A stretch of DNA of 64,000 nt from Sporosarcina luteola. Its GTDB lineage: Bacteria; Bacillota; Bacilli; Bacillales_A; Planococcaceae. Positions 1 to 10,383 of the stretch are shown here, one piece after another. Position numbers and translations under genes: made by a program. Position 1 is the stretch's first letter. Every line of letters starts with the position of its first letter. Under the pieces are notes generated by a model that did no database searches, was not told where the DNA came from, and worked only from the letters and a program-made list of their open reading frames with translations. The DNA is taken from contig JACHLS010000004.1 in assembly GCA_014204635.1 (NCBI GenBank), positions 334,370-398,369 on the forward strand, written 5' to 3'.

Positions 1-1262
1 GCCACAAAAATGGAGTAGCCGCTATAAATGAAAGGCTGTGTTTTCCGTGAGTAGTAGCTGTGTACACTATGACCAAATTCATGTGCCAATGTGAACATGT
101 TATTCACGTTATCCTGCCAGTTCATGAGGATATAAGGATTCGTGCCGTACGCACCAGAAGAGTAAGCACCCGAGCGCTTTCCTTTATTTTCGCGGACGTC
201 CACCCAGCGATTATCCAACCCTTCTTTTACAATCGACTTATACTCTTCACCAAGTGGATGGAAACTGTCAAGCATCGTTTCTTTTGCTTCCTCATAAGGT
301 ATTTTCATCTCCACGTCTTTTACCAACGGTGTGAACATGTCCCACATATGCAACTCGCTGACTTCCATCACTTTCTTTCGCAATGCGACATAACGGTGAA
401 GCAAACCAAGATTTTTGTTGATCGTAGACACAAGGTTCTCATATACTTGCTCCGGAATATGGTTTGCTGATAAGGCTGCTTGTCGCGCCGATTCAAATTT
501 CCGGATACGCGCATTCACATTGTGGCTTTTCACATTGCCAGCAAGCGTGGAAGCAAATGTGTTTTTGAACTCGCCATATTTGCTATACATTGCTTTGAAA
601 GCATCCTCCCGAACACGTGGGTCGGTGCTTTCCAGGAAGCGGATATAACGGCCATGCGACAGCTCGACTTCCTCCCCATTTTCATCTTTGACCATTGGGA
701 ATGTCAGGTCCGCATTGTTTAACATGCTAAATGTTTCGGAAGAACTTGACGTTACTTCACTTAATTGGGCAAGAAGTGCTTCTTGTTCAGCCGGCAGCAC
801 ATGCGGACGGAGTGCATTCAATTCCTCGAATTCATGCGTATAGACATGGAGGTTAGCGTTCTCTTCCACCATTTTGCTTAACTGATCTTCCGGAATAGCA
901 AGCAATTCTGGTGTAAAGTAGGATAGTGCTGTCGACACTTTGACATAAAGTGACTTAGCGCGGCTATCCATTGCTTGATAAAAGCTATTTGTCGTATCCT
1001 GGTCACCTTTCAAATGCGAATAGGTGTACAGTTTGCGCATCTTTTGGAAAATTGTGTCCCGATAGGAAAGCGCTTCGAATAGAGCTTCCGCTCCATTCCC
1101 TAACGTCCCTTTGAAAGAACCTGCTTGTTCAAGCAGAGACTCGATCTCTTTAAACTCCGTTTCCCATGCCTCGTCGCTCGGGAAGATATCTTCCAGACGC
1201 CAAGTTTCTTCCACTTTTACTTCATCACGAGTTAACACCTTATTAGTAGTTTCTGCTGTCAT
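1..1262 (-). CDS. pepF: Oligoendopeptidase F, C-terminal part beyond window edge
   Basis: Zinc metallopeptidase of family M3 that cleaves oligopeptides in the cytoplasm. The reading frame opens at ATG 1262 behind an AAGGAGG ribosome binding site and stays open to base 1, giving about 420 residues; the family is about 600 long, so the C-terminus lies off the left edge. The zinc motif HEFGH is encoded by bases 69-83, in frame. It follows mecA and coiA on the same strand, the order found in Bacillus subtilis. Family and synteny make the call secure. Confidence 0.95.
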   Translation of the reverse strand, partial: MTAETTNKVLTRDEVKVEETWRLEDIFPSDEAWETEFKEIESLLEQAGSFKGTLGNGAEALFEALSYRDTIFQKMRKLYTYSHLKGDQDTTNSFYQAMDSRAKSLYVKVSTALSYFTPELLAIPEDQLSKMVEENANLHVYTHEFEELNALRPHVLPAEQEALLAQLSEVTSSSSETFSMLNNADLTFPMVKDENGEEVELSHGRYIRFLESTDPRVREDAFKAMYSKYGEFKNTFASTLAGNVKSHNVNARIRKFESARQAALSANHIPEQVYENLVSTINKNLGLLHRYVALRKKVMEVSELHMWDMFTPLVKDVEMKIPYEEAKETMLDSFHPLGEEYKSIVKEGLDNRWVDVRENKGKRSGAYSSGAYGTNPYILMNWQDNVNNMFTLAHEFGHSVHSYYSRKTQPFIYSGYSIFV

Positions 1263-1319
1263 GTAGTTTCCTCCTTCTCGCCTTTCTTCGGAAAGCGAAT
1301 CATTTTTATTCTCTCAATT

Positions 1320-2459
1320 TCAAACATGGTTTGCAAGAAATCTTTCTGAAATTAAACGCAAAATCTTATTTTCACCTAGTTCTGGCTGCTCCTGAAAAGA
1401 GTGTATGCCATTTTTCTTTAAAAATGCGAGATACGAATGACATGCAATTGCTTGTTCAGAAGAGGGTCCTTTGAAACGTTGGCAAAATCGGTACAAATAG
1501 GCTGCAGAAGCTTCGCTGAATTGCATGTTGTTTTCTGTCAAGTCGTGGAGGAGGCTTAGTTGCCATTCACCATCATGTACACGGAACGCTTTCTTTGTCT
1601 GGACCGGTACGCCAATCCAATCCGGGAGAAGCATAGGCGGCATTCGGAGTTCGTAGCAACATCGTAAAAAAGGGTCTTGGACGCCTTGACGATTATAATA
1701 GATGCGTGACTGAATGTAGTGTTCCCGTAGTCGGTTATAAGTAGACAAGTACTGTGCGAGCATTACATGAGTCGGAATTTTCGGAATGGCGAATGGGTAA
1801 CATTGATAAGCGATCGGCAATTTGCTATGAACGCCGATATAGCGCTGGCCGTCAACAGGCAACAAGTTGCTGTAGTAATGGAATGTCTGCTGATTCGTAT
1901 TATAGGTGAGAAGAAAAGGAATTTTAGATGGGGGAGTCATAATAAATTGTTCTTCAAACTTAGAAAAACGGAAGATACCAACGCCAAGGGGAAGCGTCTT
2001 GAACTTTGCCGGGGTATGCAAAATCCATATCGGTTCCATGTCTGCATTTCGATAACCTTGCGTCCTTTCAATCATTAGCTTAATCGGAATTCGGCTGCAT
2101 TGGAATTCAATGGGCGTGCTGCTTTCGCCTTCATGAACGAGCAAATCAGGACGTTGCGACAAGGCAGGCAACAGAGGCTCCAACATTACCTGCTGATTCT
2201 GGCTGCATAGAAAGCGATAGAGCTGCCGTTTGCCGTTTAAGTGCTCAGCCGATTCTCCTTCCGAAAAGGCGCTTGTGCAGTGGGCGTCGTTCGCATGGGC
2301 GAAATGCGGTATGACAATTTCGCCGACTTTCATATGCACCATAGAGCCGCAAATTGGACAAAAAAACCGTTCAGATGTCCGTAATTGTTTCAACTGGCTC
2401 CGCGACATGTCGGGGGACAGAATAACGAGCTGCCCGTTTCCAGTTTTGGCGGATAACAT
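1320..2459 (-). CDS. coiA: Competence protein CoiA
   Basis: CoiA family, a competence-induced nuclease-like protein that supports recombination of incoming single-stranded DNA. The N-terminus carries a CPIC zinc-type pair and an HFAH motif, followed by the conserved block around RPDLLV and IEFQCS that forms the nuclease-like core. An in-frame ATG exists at 2486, but the ATG at 2459 has an AAAGGAGG site 6-8 bases ahead and gives the usual N-terminus (MLSAKT), so it is preferred; the product is 379 residues. Lies between mecA and pepF, as in B. subtilis. Confidence 0.9.
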   Translation of the reverse strand: MLSAKTGNGQLVILSPDMSRSQLKQLRTSERFFCPICGSMVHMKVGEIVIPHFAHANDAHCTSAFSEGESAEHLNGKRQLYRFLCSQNQQVMLEPLLPALSQRPDLLVHEGESSTPIEFQCSRIPIKLMIERTQGYRNADMEPIWILHTPAKFKTLPLGVGIFRFSKFEEQFIMTPPSKIPFLLTYNTNQQTFHYYSNLLPVDGQRYIGVHSKLPIAYQCYPFAIPKIPTHVMLAQYLSTYNRLREHYIQSRIYYNRQGVQDPFLRCCYELRMPPMLLPDWIGVPVQTKKAFRVHDGEWQLSLLHDLTENNMQFSEASAAYLYRFCQRFKGPSSEQAIACHSYLAFLKKNGIHSFQEQPELGENKILRLISERFLANHV

Positions 2460-2541
2460 AGTCACTCCCTCCTTTCCATCTATCATAAGGAACCTCCCTG
2501 TTCATTTGCAAGAAAAGCACCGCCCTAGTGCAGCGAATGCA

Positions 2542-2566
2542 CAAAAAAAAGACCGCAAATGCGGCC
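2542..2566 (-). terminator. Rho-independent terminator of mecA
   Basis: Read on the minus strand, a GGCCGCA/TGCGGTC stem with a short loop is followed directly by a run of eight T. It sits 10 bases after the mecA stop codon and ends with a typical U tract. Confidence 0.85.
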
Positions 2567-2575
2567 TAGTGGCGG

Positions 2576-3229
2576 TTAACCAAAGTAAGTACGGATTGTT
2601 TGAAATACATCCGACTCTATAATGACGTTACCATATTCCTGCAATCTGTGAATCGAAATGTTTGATAGAGATCCATGTTCTGTCATCACACTGCAAAAAT
2701 CAGTCTTTCGTGCATCATCGGAATTTTCATCGTACTCGACATAGAGATAATACCTCTCTTCGAATGTATAAAGAGATGTATGGACTGTGTAATTGGAAAG
2801 TTCACTGGACATGGAAATCAATTCCTCAAAATCACTGAACACAAACATGTCAGATGTCCATTCTTCCGGCTCATCGTTCACTTCATCTTGCAGTTCATCC
2901 GACTTGCCAAAAATGGAAGGATCCTGTTGGAACATCTTTCTAGGATCCTCCATGCCAAATGGCATTTCCATATCCTCGCCATCCGATGGCATTTGAGCGC
3001 GTGTAACAGTCACTTCAATTCCATTGTTCATCGCATGGACTTGGATCCACAAAGGACCTTCAATCTCAAACTCAGTTTCATCATTGATTTCGTCCATCAT
3101 TTCCCAGAACAATTCTTCACTTTTGTCCCGGTTGTACCAAACTTCCTCGCGTGTGAAACCACGTTCTTCAATGTCGATATATGATAAGTAGAACTTCACT
3201 GTGTTTTCGTTTATACGTTCTATTTCCAT
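2576..3229 (-). CDS. mecA: Adaptor protein MecA
   Basis: ClpC adaptor that binds substrates such as ComK and Spx-linked targets and delivers them to ClpCP, so it holds back competence. The 217-residue protein starts with the conserved N-terminal substrate-binding segment (MEIERINENTVKFYLSY) and has an acidic linker near residues 80-125 before the C-terminal ClpC-binding domain. Length and order match the family. It is followed by its own hairpin terminator and precedes coiA. Confidence 0.95.
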   Translation of the reverse strand: MEIERINENTVKFYLSYIDIEERGFTREEVWYNRDKSEELFWEMMDEINDETEFEIEGPLWIQVHAMNNGIEVTVTRAQMPSDGEDMEMPFGMEDPRKMFQQDPSIFGKSDELQDEVNDEPEEWTSDMFVFSDFEELISMSSELSNYTVHTSLYTFEERYYLYVEYDENSDDARKTDFCSVMTEHGSLSNISIHRLQEYGNVIIESDVFQTIRTYFG

Positions 3230-3465
3230 CCCTTTTCTCTCCCTTCCCTAAAACCGGCAGATGCCCGCTTCATTTTATTTGCACTAAACCTGCAATGCTT
3301 ATTCCTACTATATGACCGTCCAGCAGGATATGAAAGGGTTCACCTAGGACGTATATTAAATTCATTTTCATTAATCAAAAGACCGGGCTTATTATACATA
3401 GGCCTGCTTCAAAAGATTATTACTAGCATTGTAGAGAACATCCGCCAAGAAAGCAAGGGAAATTC

Positions 3466-3513
3466 AAAAAGCTGATAGGTTTTGGCGGTTCGCCCACACA
3501 ATCCCCTATCAGC
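3466..3513 (-). terminator. Terminator downstream of spx
   Basis: Inverted repeat GCTGATAGG/CCTATCAGC with a 25-base loop that itself can fold (GGGCGAACCGCC). On the minus strand the distal arm runs into TTTTTGAATTT. It lies 20 bases after the spx stop. Confidence 0.7.
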
Positions 3514-3532
3514 TCAACCTATATTTCAATCC

Positions 3533-3931
3533 TTAATTAACCATACGCCGCGCTTCAAGCAGCTGATAGGCTCTTACTTTTCTAGGTAGGAAACGACGAA
3601 TCTCATCTTCATTATACCCTACCTGCAGCCTTTTTTCATCAAGAATGATCGGTCTTCTGAGAAGGCCTGGATGTTCTTGGATCAATTCATACAAACGTTG
3701 CAACGGTAAACTTTCTACATCTACGTTCAACTTTTGAAAAATTTTTGAACGTGTTGAGATGATTTCATCCGTTCCGTCTTCCGTCATACGAAGGATTTGT
3801 TTAATTTCATCTATATTCAAAGGTTCCGAAAAGATGTTACGCTCTGAATACGGAATCTCATGTTCCTCCAACCATGCTTTCGCTTTTCTGCATGATGTGC
3901 AACTTGGTGAAGTAAATAATGTAACTCCCAT
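3533..3931 (-). CDS. spx: Redox-sensing transcription regulator Spx
   Basis: Global regulator of the thiol and disulfide stress response; binds the RNA polymerase alpha C-terminal domain and is degraded by ClpXP. The 132-residue product has the redox switch CxxC at C11/C14 (SCTSC), the ArsC-like fold, and the highly conserved segment [20 protein letters not shown]. It carries one extra Gly after the start compared with B. subtilis Spx. Own terminator downstream, with a 400-base AT-rich gap upstream, suggests single-gene transcription. Confidence 0.96.
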   Translation of the reverse strand: MGVTLFTSPSCTSCRKAKAWLEEHEIPYSERNIFSEPLNIDEIKQILRMTEDGTDEIISTRSKIFQKLNVDVESLPLQRLYELIQEHPGLLRRPIILDEKRLQVGYNEDEIRRFLPRKVRAYQLLEARRMVN

Positions 3932-4340
3932 TCGCTGACACTTCCTTTCAGTCGGCTTGCTTATATTGGATAATTCTTTGTTTATTTTAGAATCATTTTA
4001 ATGTACTTCCCGTACTACCTATTATACACCTATTCATATTGAATGAATACACTTTTAGAAAAAAACTTGGAACAGCTTGGATGTATGTCACATTTCCGCA
4101 ATATAGTGGGGTTTGCCACTCCCTTATGTACTTGAGATGTCTATTACTTCTGTTATACCCGTTGCTCCATTTTGTTAAACATCATTTTGTCAAATTATCT
4201 CCTTTCTCATTTAGATAGATAAAAATGAAAATAATGATGTTCATAATATAGTACGATTATGGCCCAGGTAAAGTTTCATTAAACCATAACTATTCAATTA
4301 AAATTTCCTCTCCCCTTTCCAAATCAGCATATTGAAATAC
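3932..4340. other. Gene-free, AT-rich gap upstream of spx
   Basis: About 410 bases without a convincing reading frame. It must hold the spx promoter, but several AT-rich boxes are possible and I cannot choose one. No repeat or RNA fold was recognised. Confidence 0.4.
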
Positions 4341-4374
4341 AAAAAAGACAAGAGAAAACAACGCTTCTCTTGCC
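4341..4374 (-). terminator. Terminator of the DUF4015 gene
   Basis: Minus-strand stem GGCAAGAGAA/TTCTCTTGTC with a short loop followed by TTTTTTG, 12 bases after the stop of the gene at 4387-5589. Confidence 0.8.
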
Positions 4375-4386
4375 ATTATTGGAGCT

Positions 4387-5589
4387 TTACGGTGTATAAT
4401 CGACATTCTCCGTATACGTATTGCCTGCATTCCATAGCAAAAATTCATCAATTCCGTTATCTTTCAACGCTTTGATTTGCGCTTCCACTTCCTTCTTGCC
4501 GTATTTCAAATAGTTTCCGCTTCCTAACCAAGAGGCCGTGAAATCTTGCAGCCAAGGGCGCGAGATTGGAGGCGTTTTCAACTCACCGAGCTTCTCCTTC
4601 TCCACTTTTGCATATGCATCAACCAGCTGATACGGCTCTAAATCCGGTTTGGCTATCCCGAAATAGGAAGTCCAATGGCTCGGATAAATCATGGAGGAAA
4701 TCACATCTACATTCTCGGAGATTTTTGAGAAGTTCTGCCCGATGCCAGGCGCCTCCGGCAACGTTGCCGAATAACCGAATATATCGACAGAAACATCGAC
4801 GCCATAAGGTTCTAATTGTTTTTTGGCATATGCGACGAAATCAGTGACAGCTTCCACTCTCCGTTGCACCGGGTCCAGTTCTGAATCTTCATATCCTCCT
4901 AACGAGTACTGTAAAACATCATGGCGTTTTTCAAATCCTTCTGGAAAACGAACATAATCGAATTGGATTTCCTGAAAGCCCATCTTAGCCGCCTCGATGG
5001 CAATCTCCACATTATAATCCCAGACTTCCTTCATAAAAGGATTCACAAAAGATTCGCCTCGCCTGTTTTCCCAAACAGTATTTCCTTCTACAAAAGACAA
5101 GTCAGCATGCTTTTTGGCTAAAACGCTGTCTTTAAAGACGACAACGCGGGCAATCGGATAAATCTTCTTCTCTTCCAATGTTTTCAACATTGCCTGTGGA
5201 TCCTTAATGTACGGTTTCCCAATGTCCAATGCCTTAAGGGGAGAATCGTCCGCAGGAATATATGTGAGGTACCCAAAGTCATCCTTGATATCTATAACCA
5301 TTGCATTCAATTCCGTTTTCTCAATCAAGTCAGTGAGGCGTTGAAAGCGCGCGCCTCCAGCGGAATGCCCTGTTACGTAAATACCTCTTACGGCATCTGG
5401 ATATTCAAACGTCAAACCGGATTGATATGTAAACAAAGCAGACTGCACCAATAACATTTCGTCTATGGTGTCAAATCCATATGTACGGCTGGCTAAATCA
5501 GTGTCTTTTCGATCTTCAGCCTTGGCGATTGCGGGAAATCCCATTGCCGCCATCAACAAAAAGGCACATCCCCATTTCATCAATTTCAT
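4387..5589 (-). CDS. Secreted putative glycoside hydrolase (DUF4015 family)
   Basis: A 400-residue exported protein. Residues 1-24 form a signal peptide with an AKA cleavage site. The rest matches the DUF4015 putative glycosidase family (TIM-barrel), with the family landmarks GIYVTGHSAGG, VIDIKDDFGYLTY, QFDYVRFPEG and SSMIYPSHW visible in order. Substrate and reaction are not known; a role on cell-wall or exopolysaccharide is only a guess. Starts at ATG 5589 behind AGGAAGG and has its own terminator, so it is probably monocistronic. Confidence 0.85.
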   Translation of the reverse strand: MKLMKWGCAFLLMAAMGFPAIAKAEDRKDTDLASRTYGFDTIDEMLLVQSALFTYQSGLTFEYPDAVRGIYVTGHSAGGARFQRLTDLIEKTELNAMVIDIKDDFGYLTYIPADDSPLKALDIGKPYIKDPQAMLKTLEEKKIYPIARVVVFKDSVLAKKHADLSFVEGNTVWENRRGESFVNPFMKEVWDYNVEIAIEAAKMGFQEIQFDYVRFPEGFEKRHDVLQYSLGGYEDSELDPVQRRVEAVTDFVAYAKKQLEPYGVDVSVDIFGYSATLPEAPGIGQNFSKISENVDVISSMIYPSHWTSYFGIAKPDLEPYQLVDAYAKVEKEKLGELKTPPISRPWLQDFTASWLGSGNYLKYGKKEVEAQIKALKDNGIDEFLLWNAGNTYTENVDYTP

Positions 5590-5713
5590 CGGCTCTCATC
5601 CTTCCTATCTTCATATCTTAGCAAACTGACTAGTAGAACGGTATCAAAAACTGTATATTCCCGAAATTCCACGTCAAAAAACCTCTGATGGTCCCGTTTG
5701 TACGATTCCCCTG

Positions 5714-5742
5714 TTGCATTTCTCAAAAGGTCGTATTATAAT
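5714..5742 (+). promoter_or_regulatory. Sigma-A promoter of trpS
   Basis: TTGCAT at 5714-5719 and TATAAT at 5737-5742, separated by exactly 17 bases, just ahead of the T-box leader. Confidence 0.75.
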
Positions 5743-5749
5743 CATTGGA

Positions 5750-7205
<1,456 letters not shown>

Positions 7206-7247
7206 TGATCATCGCCCTTTACCGTTTCTTCTATTCTATGTACAAGA

Positions 7248-7272
7248 AGCCCCCTTTTAGACGAAGGGGGCT
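7248..7272. terminator. Hairpin terminator downstream of trpS
   Basis: AGCCCCCTT/AAGGGGGCT stem with a 7-base loop. The plus-strand tail (CTATTGTTTG) is only moderately T-rich. It could end the trpS transcript, which would then cross the small opposite-strand gene. Confidence 0.6.
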
Positions 7273-7402
7273 CTATTGTTTGCCTTTAGTAAAAATGACA
7301 CAAACCAGGGAAGTAGTAAGTTCAGATGGAGTTGATCTGCTTCCAGGAAAATTAGGGCAGCTCTAGTAGAAGGCCAACGTGGTGTGTGGACGGGGGGGAA
7401 TA

Positions 7403-7670
7403 TACGAGCAGTAAGCGAAGAGATACGAGCGGTTGCCAGAGAAATACGAGAGGTTAGCCATATGATACGAGCGGTTATGAAGATATACGAGCACTTCCTG
7501 AAATATACGAGCGGTCACGGGAATATACGAGAGGTTACACAAATTATACGAGCGGTTGGTAAATTAATATGTCATTCTTTAGCGTGCACTTTGCAGCAAA
7601 TACGAGCACTTTTCCAGTTATTCGAGAACTCTTTCTGCTATTCGTATAATCAGTGGCAACATACGAACTC
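7403..7670. repeat. Intergenic 21-nt tandem repeat array A (TACGAG core)
   Basis: The core TACGAG recurs at 7403, 7424, 7445, 7466, 7486, 7506, 7526 and 7547 (steps 21, 21, 21, 20, 20, 20, 21), then after a 54-base break in decayed form at 7601, 7621, 7641 and 7663. Consensus is roughly ATACGAGCGGTTA plus a variable tail. It lies between the fabF terminator and the small gene at 6987-7205. The 20-base steps break any reading frame, so it is not coding. Related in period to arrays at 28274 and 43176. Confidence 0.85.
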
Positions 7671-7694
7671 CCTCCTCCTATCACAGTAAACAAC

Positions 7695-7721
7695 AAAAAA
7701 CCGGCGATTCCAAATCGCCGG
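7695..7721 (-). terminator. Terminator of fabHF operon
   Basis: Minus-strand stem CCGGCGATT/AATCGCCGG with a 3-base loop, followed by six T; lies 9 bases after the fabF stop. Confidence 0.9.
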
Positions 7722-7729
7722 CACAAATT

Positions 7730-8965
7730 TTATATCTTTTTAAACACGAGGGACGCATTGTGTCCGCCGAAGCCGAGTGAGTTGCTCAGAGCGTATTCGA
7801 CGTCAGCTTTGCGTGCTTCATTAACCACGTAGTCCAAATCGCATTCTGGATCTGGCGTTTCATAGTTGGTTGTTGGAGGCAAAATGCCTTCCTGCAACGC
7901 TTTTACTGTGAAGATCGCTTCCAGTCCACCGGCTGCTCCGAGGAGATGGCCTGTCATAGATTTAGTGGAACTGATGGCAAGTTTGTATGCATGATCACCA
8001 AATACCGTTTTCGCGGCAATGGTTTCGAATAAGTCATTATACGGCGTGCTTGTGCCGTGTGCATTAATGTAGCCGATCTGATCAGGACGGATGCCGGCTT
8101 CGTCGAGCGCCTGCTGCATCGCGCGGGCTGCGCCTTCCCCTTCTGGTGCTGGGGCTGTAATATGGTGGGCATCACCCGTGGAACCGTAGCCAACGATTTC
8201 CGCATAAATTTTCGCACCGCGTTTGACAGCATGCTCATACTCCTCAAGGATGAGCATGCCCGCTCCTTCGCCGATGACGAATCCATCCCGGTTTTTATCG
8301 AATGGACGGGAAGCTGTCGCAGGGTCCGGATTCAATGACAGTGCCGTGTTTGCACAAAAGCCTGCGACTGCCATCGTGGTAATCGGCGCTTCCGTACCGC
8401 CTGTGATCATCACATCGGCGTCTCCGCGTTTAATGACTTCGAATGCGTCTCCGATAGAGTTTGTGCCCGACGCGCATGCCGTCACGGTACATGAGTTGAT
8501 GCCTCTCGCTCCGAAATGGATCGATACTTGGCCGGACGCCATATCTGGAATCATCATCGGGACGAAGAATGGGCTGACTCGACGATAGCCTTTTTCTTGG
8601 AAGGTCTTGAATTGCTGTTCATGCGTTTCCATGCCGCCGATGCCGGAACCGATCCAAACACCTGCCCGTGGTGCCAGTTCTTCATCAATTTCCAATCCGG
8701 CGTCTTTCATTGCCATGATGGATGCAGCCAATGCGTAATGGGTAAAGCGGTCCATTTTACGGGCATCTTTTCGTGGAATATATTCTTCGATATCAAAATC
8801 TTTTACTTCCGCAGCCACTTTTACCGGGAACTGCTCGCTATCCAGCCGTGTCAAAGGACCGATACCGGATTTACCGTTGATCACTGCTTCCCAAGAAGCT
8901 TCCGCTGTATTTCCAACCGGCGATATAGCGCCGACTCCTGTCACTACTACACGTCTCGTTTCCAT
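7730..8965 (-). CDS. fabF: 3-oxoacyl-ACP synthase II
   Basis: Condensing enzyme that elongates acyl-ACP with malonyl-ACP in type II fatty acid synthesis. The 411-residue protein has the Cys-His-His triad at C164 (TACASG), H303 ([11 protein letters not shown]) and H340 (TGHLLGAAG). It is the second gene of a two-gene operon, 65 bases after fabH, with a strong terminator behind it. Control is through the FapR operator ahead of fabH. Confidence 0.97.
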   Translation of the reverse strand: METRRVVVTGVGAISPVGNTAEASWEAVINGKSGIGPLTRLDSEQFPVKVAAEVKDFDIEEYIPRKDARKMDRFTHYALAASIMAMKDAGLEIDEELAPRAGVWIGSGIGGMETHEQQFKTFQEKGYRRVSPFFVPMMIPDMASGQVSIHFGARGINSCTVTACASGTNSIGDAFEVIKRGDADVMITGGTEAPITTMAVAGFCANTALSLNPDPATASRPFDKNRDGFVIGEGAGMLILEEYEHAVKRGAKIYAEIVGYGSTGDAHHITAPAPEGEGAARAMQQALDEAGIRPDQIGYINAHGTSTPYNDLFETIAAKTVFGDHAYKLAISSTKSMTGHLLGAAGGLEAIFTVKALQEGILPPTTNYETPDPECDLDYVVNEARKADVEYALSNSLGFGGHNASLVFKKI

Positions 8966-9030
8966 CGTTCCAACTCCTCTTCTCAGTTACATAACTCTCA
9001 TTCCTATCAACAGTATAACGGAGAGTCCGA

Positions 9031-9963
9031 TTATTTACCCCATTTTATACAAAGGGCGCCCCACGTCAAGCCGCCTCCAAATCCGACAAGTACAATAATG
9101 TCGTCGTCCTTTACTCTGCCTTCAGCCAAATCATCATATAAAGAAATCGGGATGGAAGCCGCAGATGTATTGCCGTACTTATGGACACTTTTGGACATTT
9201 TTTCAATCGGCAAGCCTAATCGCTCTCGGGATGCTTCCATGATTCGAATATTCGCTTGATGCGGAATCAAATAATCGACGTCTTCTTTAGACAATCCCGC
9301 TTTTTCGATGACACTAACCGCCGATTCGCCCATTTGCCGTACCGCAAATTTAAACACTTCCCGGCCGTTCATGACAATATATTGATCTTGGTAAAGATGA
9401 TTGCCGCCTCTTCCGTCGGCACCTAACTCATACGAGAGTATGCCGCGTCCTTCTGAAACTTCACCAATGACTGCAGCGCCGGCCCCGTCGCCAAACAGGA
9501 CGGCTGTATTCCGGTCTTCCCAATCGGTAATTTTGGATAACTTTTCAACTCCGACTACGAGGACATGCTTGTATGTTCCCGCTTCTACGAAATGTTTGGC
9601 AGTCACGACCCCATACATGAATCCTGCGCAGGCAGCCGACAGATCCATGGCTGCTGCATTGACGCAGCCAAGTCGCTCCTGGATCATCGTCGCGACAGAA
9701 GGAAACGGGCGGTCCGGCGTGACAGTCGCCACTAAGATCATCCCGATCTCTTCCGGCTTGATGCCGGCATTCTGAATTGCTTCTTCAGCAGCCGCAAAAG
9801 CCATATCGGATGTATCCATATCATCTGCTGCAATCCGTCTTTCCTCAATCCCAGTCCGTGTACGAATCCATTCATCCGTTGTATCCATTCGTTTTTCCAA
9901 ATCCGCGTTTGTTACAACTTGCGAAGGGACACATTTACCGATTCCAATTAACCCTGCACCCAT
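9031..9963 (-). CDS. fabH: 3-oxoacyl-ACP synthase III
   Basis: Starts fatty acid chains by joining an acyl-CoA primer with malonyl-ACP; in Bacillales it selects branched primers. The 310-residue protein shows the Cys-His-Asn triad C112 (AACAGF), H235 (PHQAN) and N265 (YGNTSAAS). First gene of the fabH-fabF operon; its promoter overlaps a FapR operator, so transcription should fall when malonyl-CoA is low. Confidence 0.97.
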   Translation of the reverse strand: MGAGLIGIGKCVPSQVVTNADLEKRMDTTDEWIRTRTGIEERRIAADDMDTSDMAFAAAEEAIQNAGIKPEEIGMILVATVTPDRPFPSVATMIQERLGCVNAAAMDLSAACAGFMYGVVTAKHFVEAGTYKHVLVVGVEKLSKITDWEDRNTAVLFGDGAGAAVIGEVSEGRGILSYELGADGRGGNHLYQDQYIVMNGREVFKFAVRQMGESAVSVIEKAGLSKEDVDYLIPHQANIRIMEASRERLGLPIEKMSKSVHKYGNTSAASIPISLYDDLAEGRVKDDDIIVLVGFGGGLTWGALCIKWGK

Positions 9964-9993
9964 CTTTGCATACCCCGTTCCTTGTCATCTATT

Positions 9994-10012
9994 ATTAGTA
10001 CCTGGTATCAAT
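9994..10012 (-). promoter_or_regulatory. FapR operator
   Basis: The 19-base ATTAGTACCTGGTATCAAT closely matches the known FapR consensus and is an imperfect dyad (TTAGTACC/GGTATCAA). It lies immediately downstream of the fabH -10 box, where a bound repressor would block transcription; malonyl-CoA is the known inducer. Confidence 0.88.
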
Positions 10013-10039
10013 TATAAATTATGAGCTGTCATTTTTCAA
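10011..10039 (-). promoter_or_regulatory. Sigma-A promoter of fabHF
   Basis: Minus strand: TTGAAA at 10034-10039 and TATAAT at 10011-10016 with a 17-base spacer. The -10 box abuts the FapR operator. Confidence 0.8.
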
Positions 10040-10107
10040 TATGCTGACACATTTCATTCAGGAATCGCAATCTAGCCGACAAAGTTGTTTCCCCTTTTAA
10101 ACGGCTA

Positions 10108-10116
10108 TGGTATGAT
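10108..10116 (+). promoter_or_regulatory. Extended -10 promoter of yjzD
   Basis: TGGTATGAT, an extended -10 element, 35 bases before the yjzD start. No good -35 box at the right distance was found, which is common for extended -10 promoters. Confidence 0.45.
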
Positions 10117-10150
10117 GAACAAGGATATCCTTATATAGAGGTGAATTTCG

Positions 10151-10339
10151 ATGAAATATATTATGACTTTTGTTTGGTCTTTTCTTCTCGTTACAATGGT
10201 GAACTATGTAACAGGTTCGATTGCCAACATCCAAGGGTTTGACTTCATGGGCGGCGTCATCGTATCGGTTGTTCTAAGCATCTTAGTTCTAGCTATTTCT
10301 GCAATAATTCCGGACGAGCCGGTTGCAGATCATTCATGA
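10151..10339 (+). CDS. yjzD: YjzD-like small membrane protein (DUF2929)
   Basis: A 62-residue protein with two membrane helices (about 3-22 and 32-52) and a short acidic tail, matching the DUF2929/YjzD family of Bacillales. Function unknown. It starts at ATG 10151 behind GAGGTG and is divergent from fabH, the same neighbourhood as in B. subtilis. Ends in a hairpin shared with the convergent clpB. Confidence 0.8.
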   Translation: MKYIMTFVWSFLLVTMVNYVTGSIANIQGFDFMGGVIVSVVLSILVLAISAIIPDEPVADHS

Positions 10340-10349
10340 CACAAAAGGA

Positions 10350-10383
10350 GCCATCCAGTTTTACACTTGGATGGCCCTTTTTT
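10350..10383. terminator. Shared terminator between yjzD and clpB
   Basis: GCCATCCA/TGGATGGC stem with a 10-base loop. On the plus strand CCTTTTTTTATT follows; on the minus strand TCCTTTTG follows. It can serve both convergent genes. Confidence 0.85.

Noticed and set aside
7384..7689. 101-residue plus-strand frame with IRAV repeats across array A
   Set aside because: Made by the tandem repeat; 20-nt steps break the pattern and no ribosome site precedes it.
8516..9259. 247-residue plus-strand frame opposite fabF and fabH
   Set aside because: Shadow of two well-supported genes; no ribosome site and no family features.
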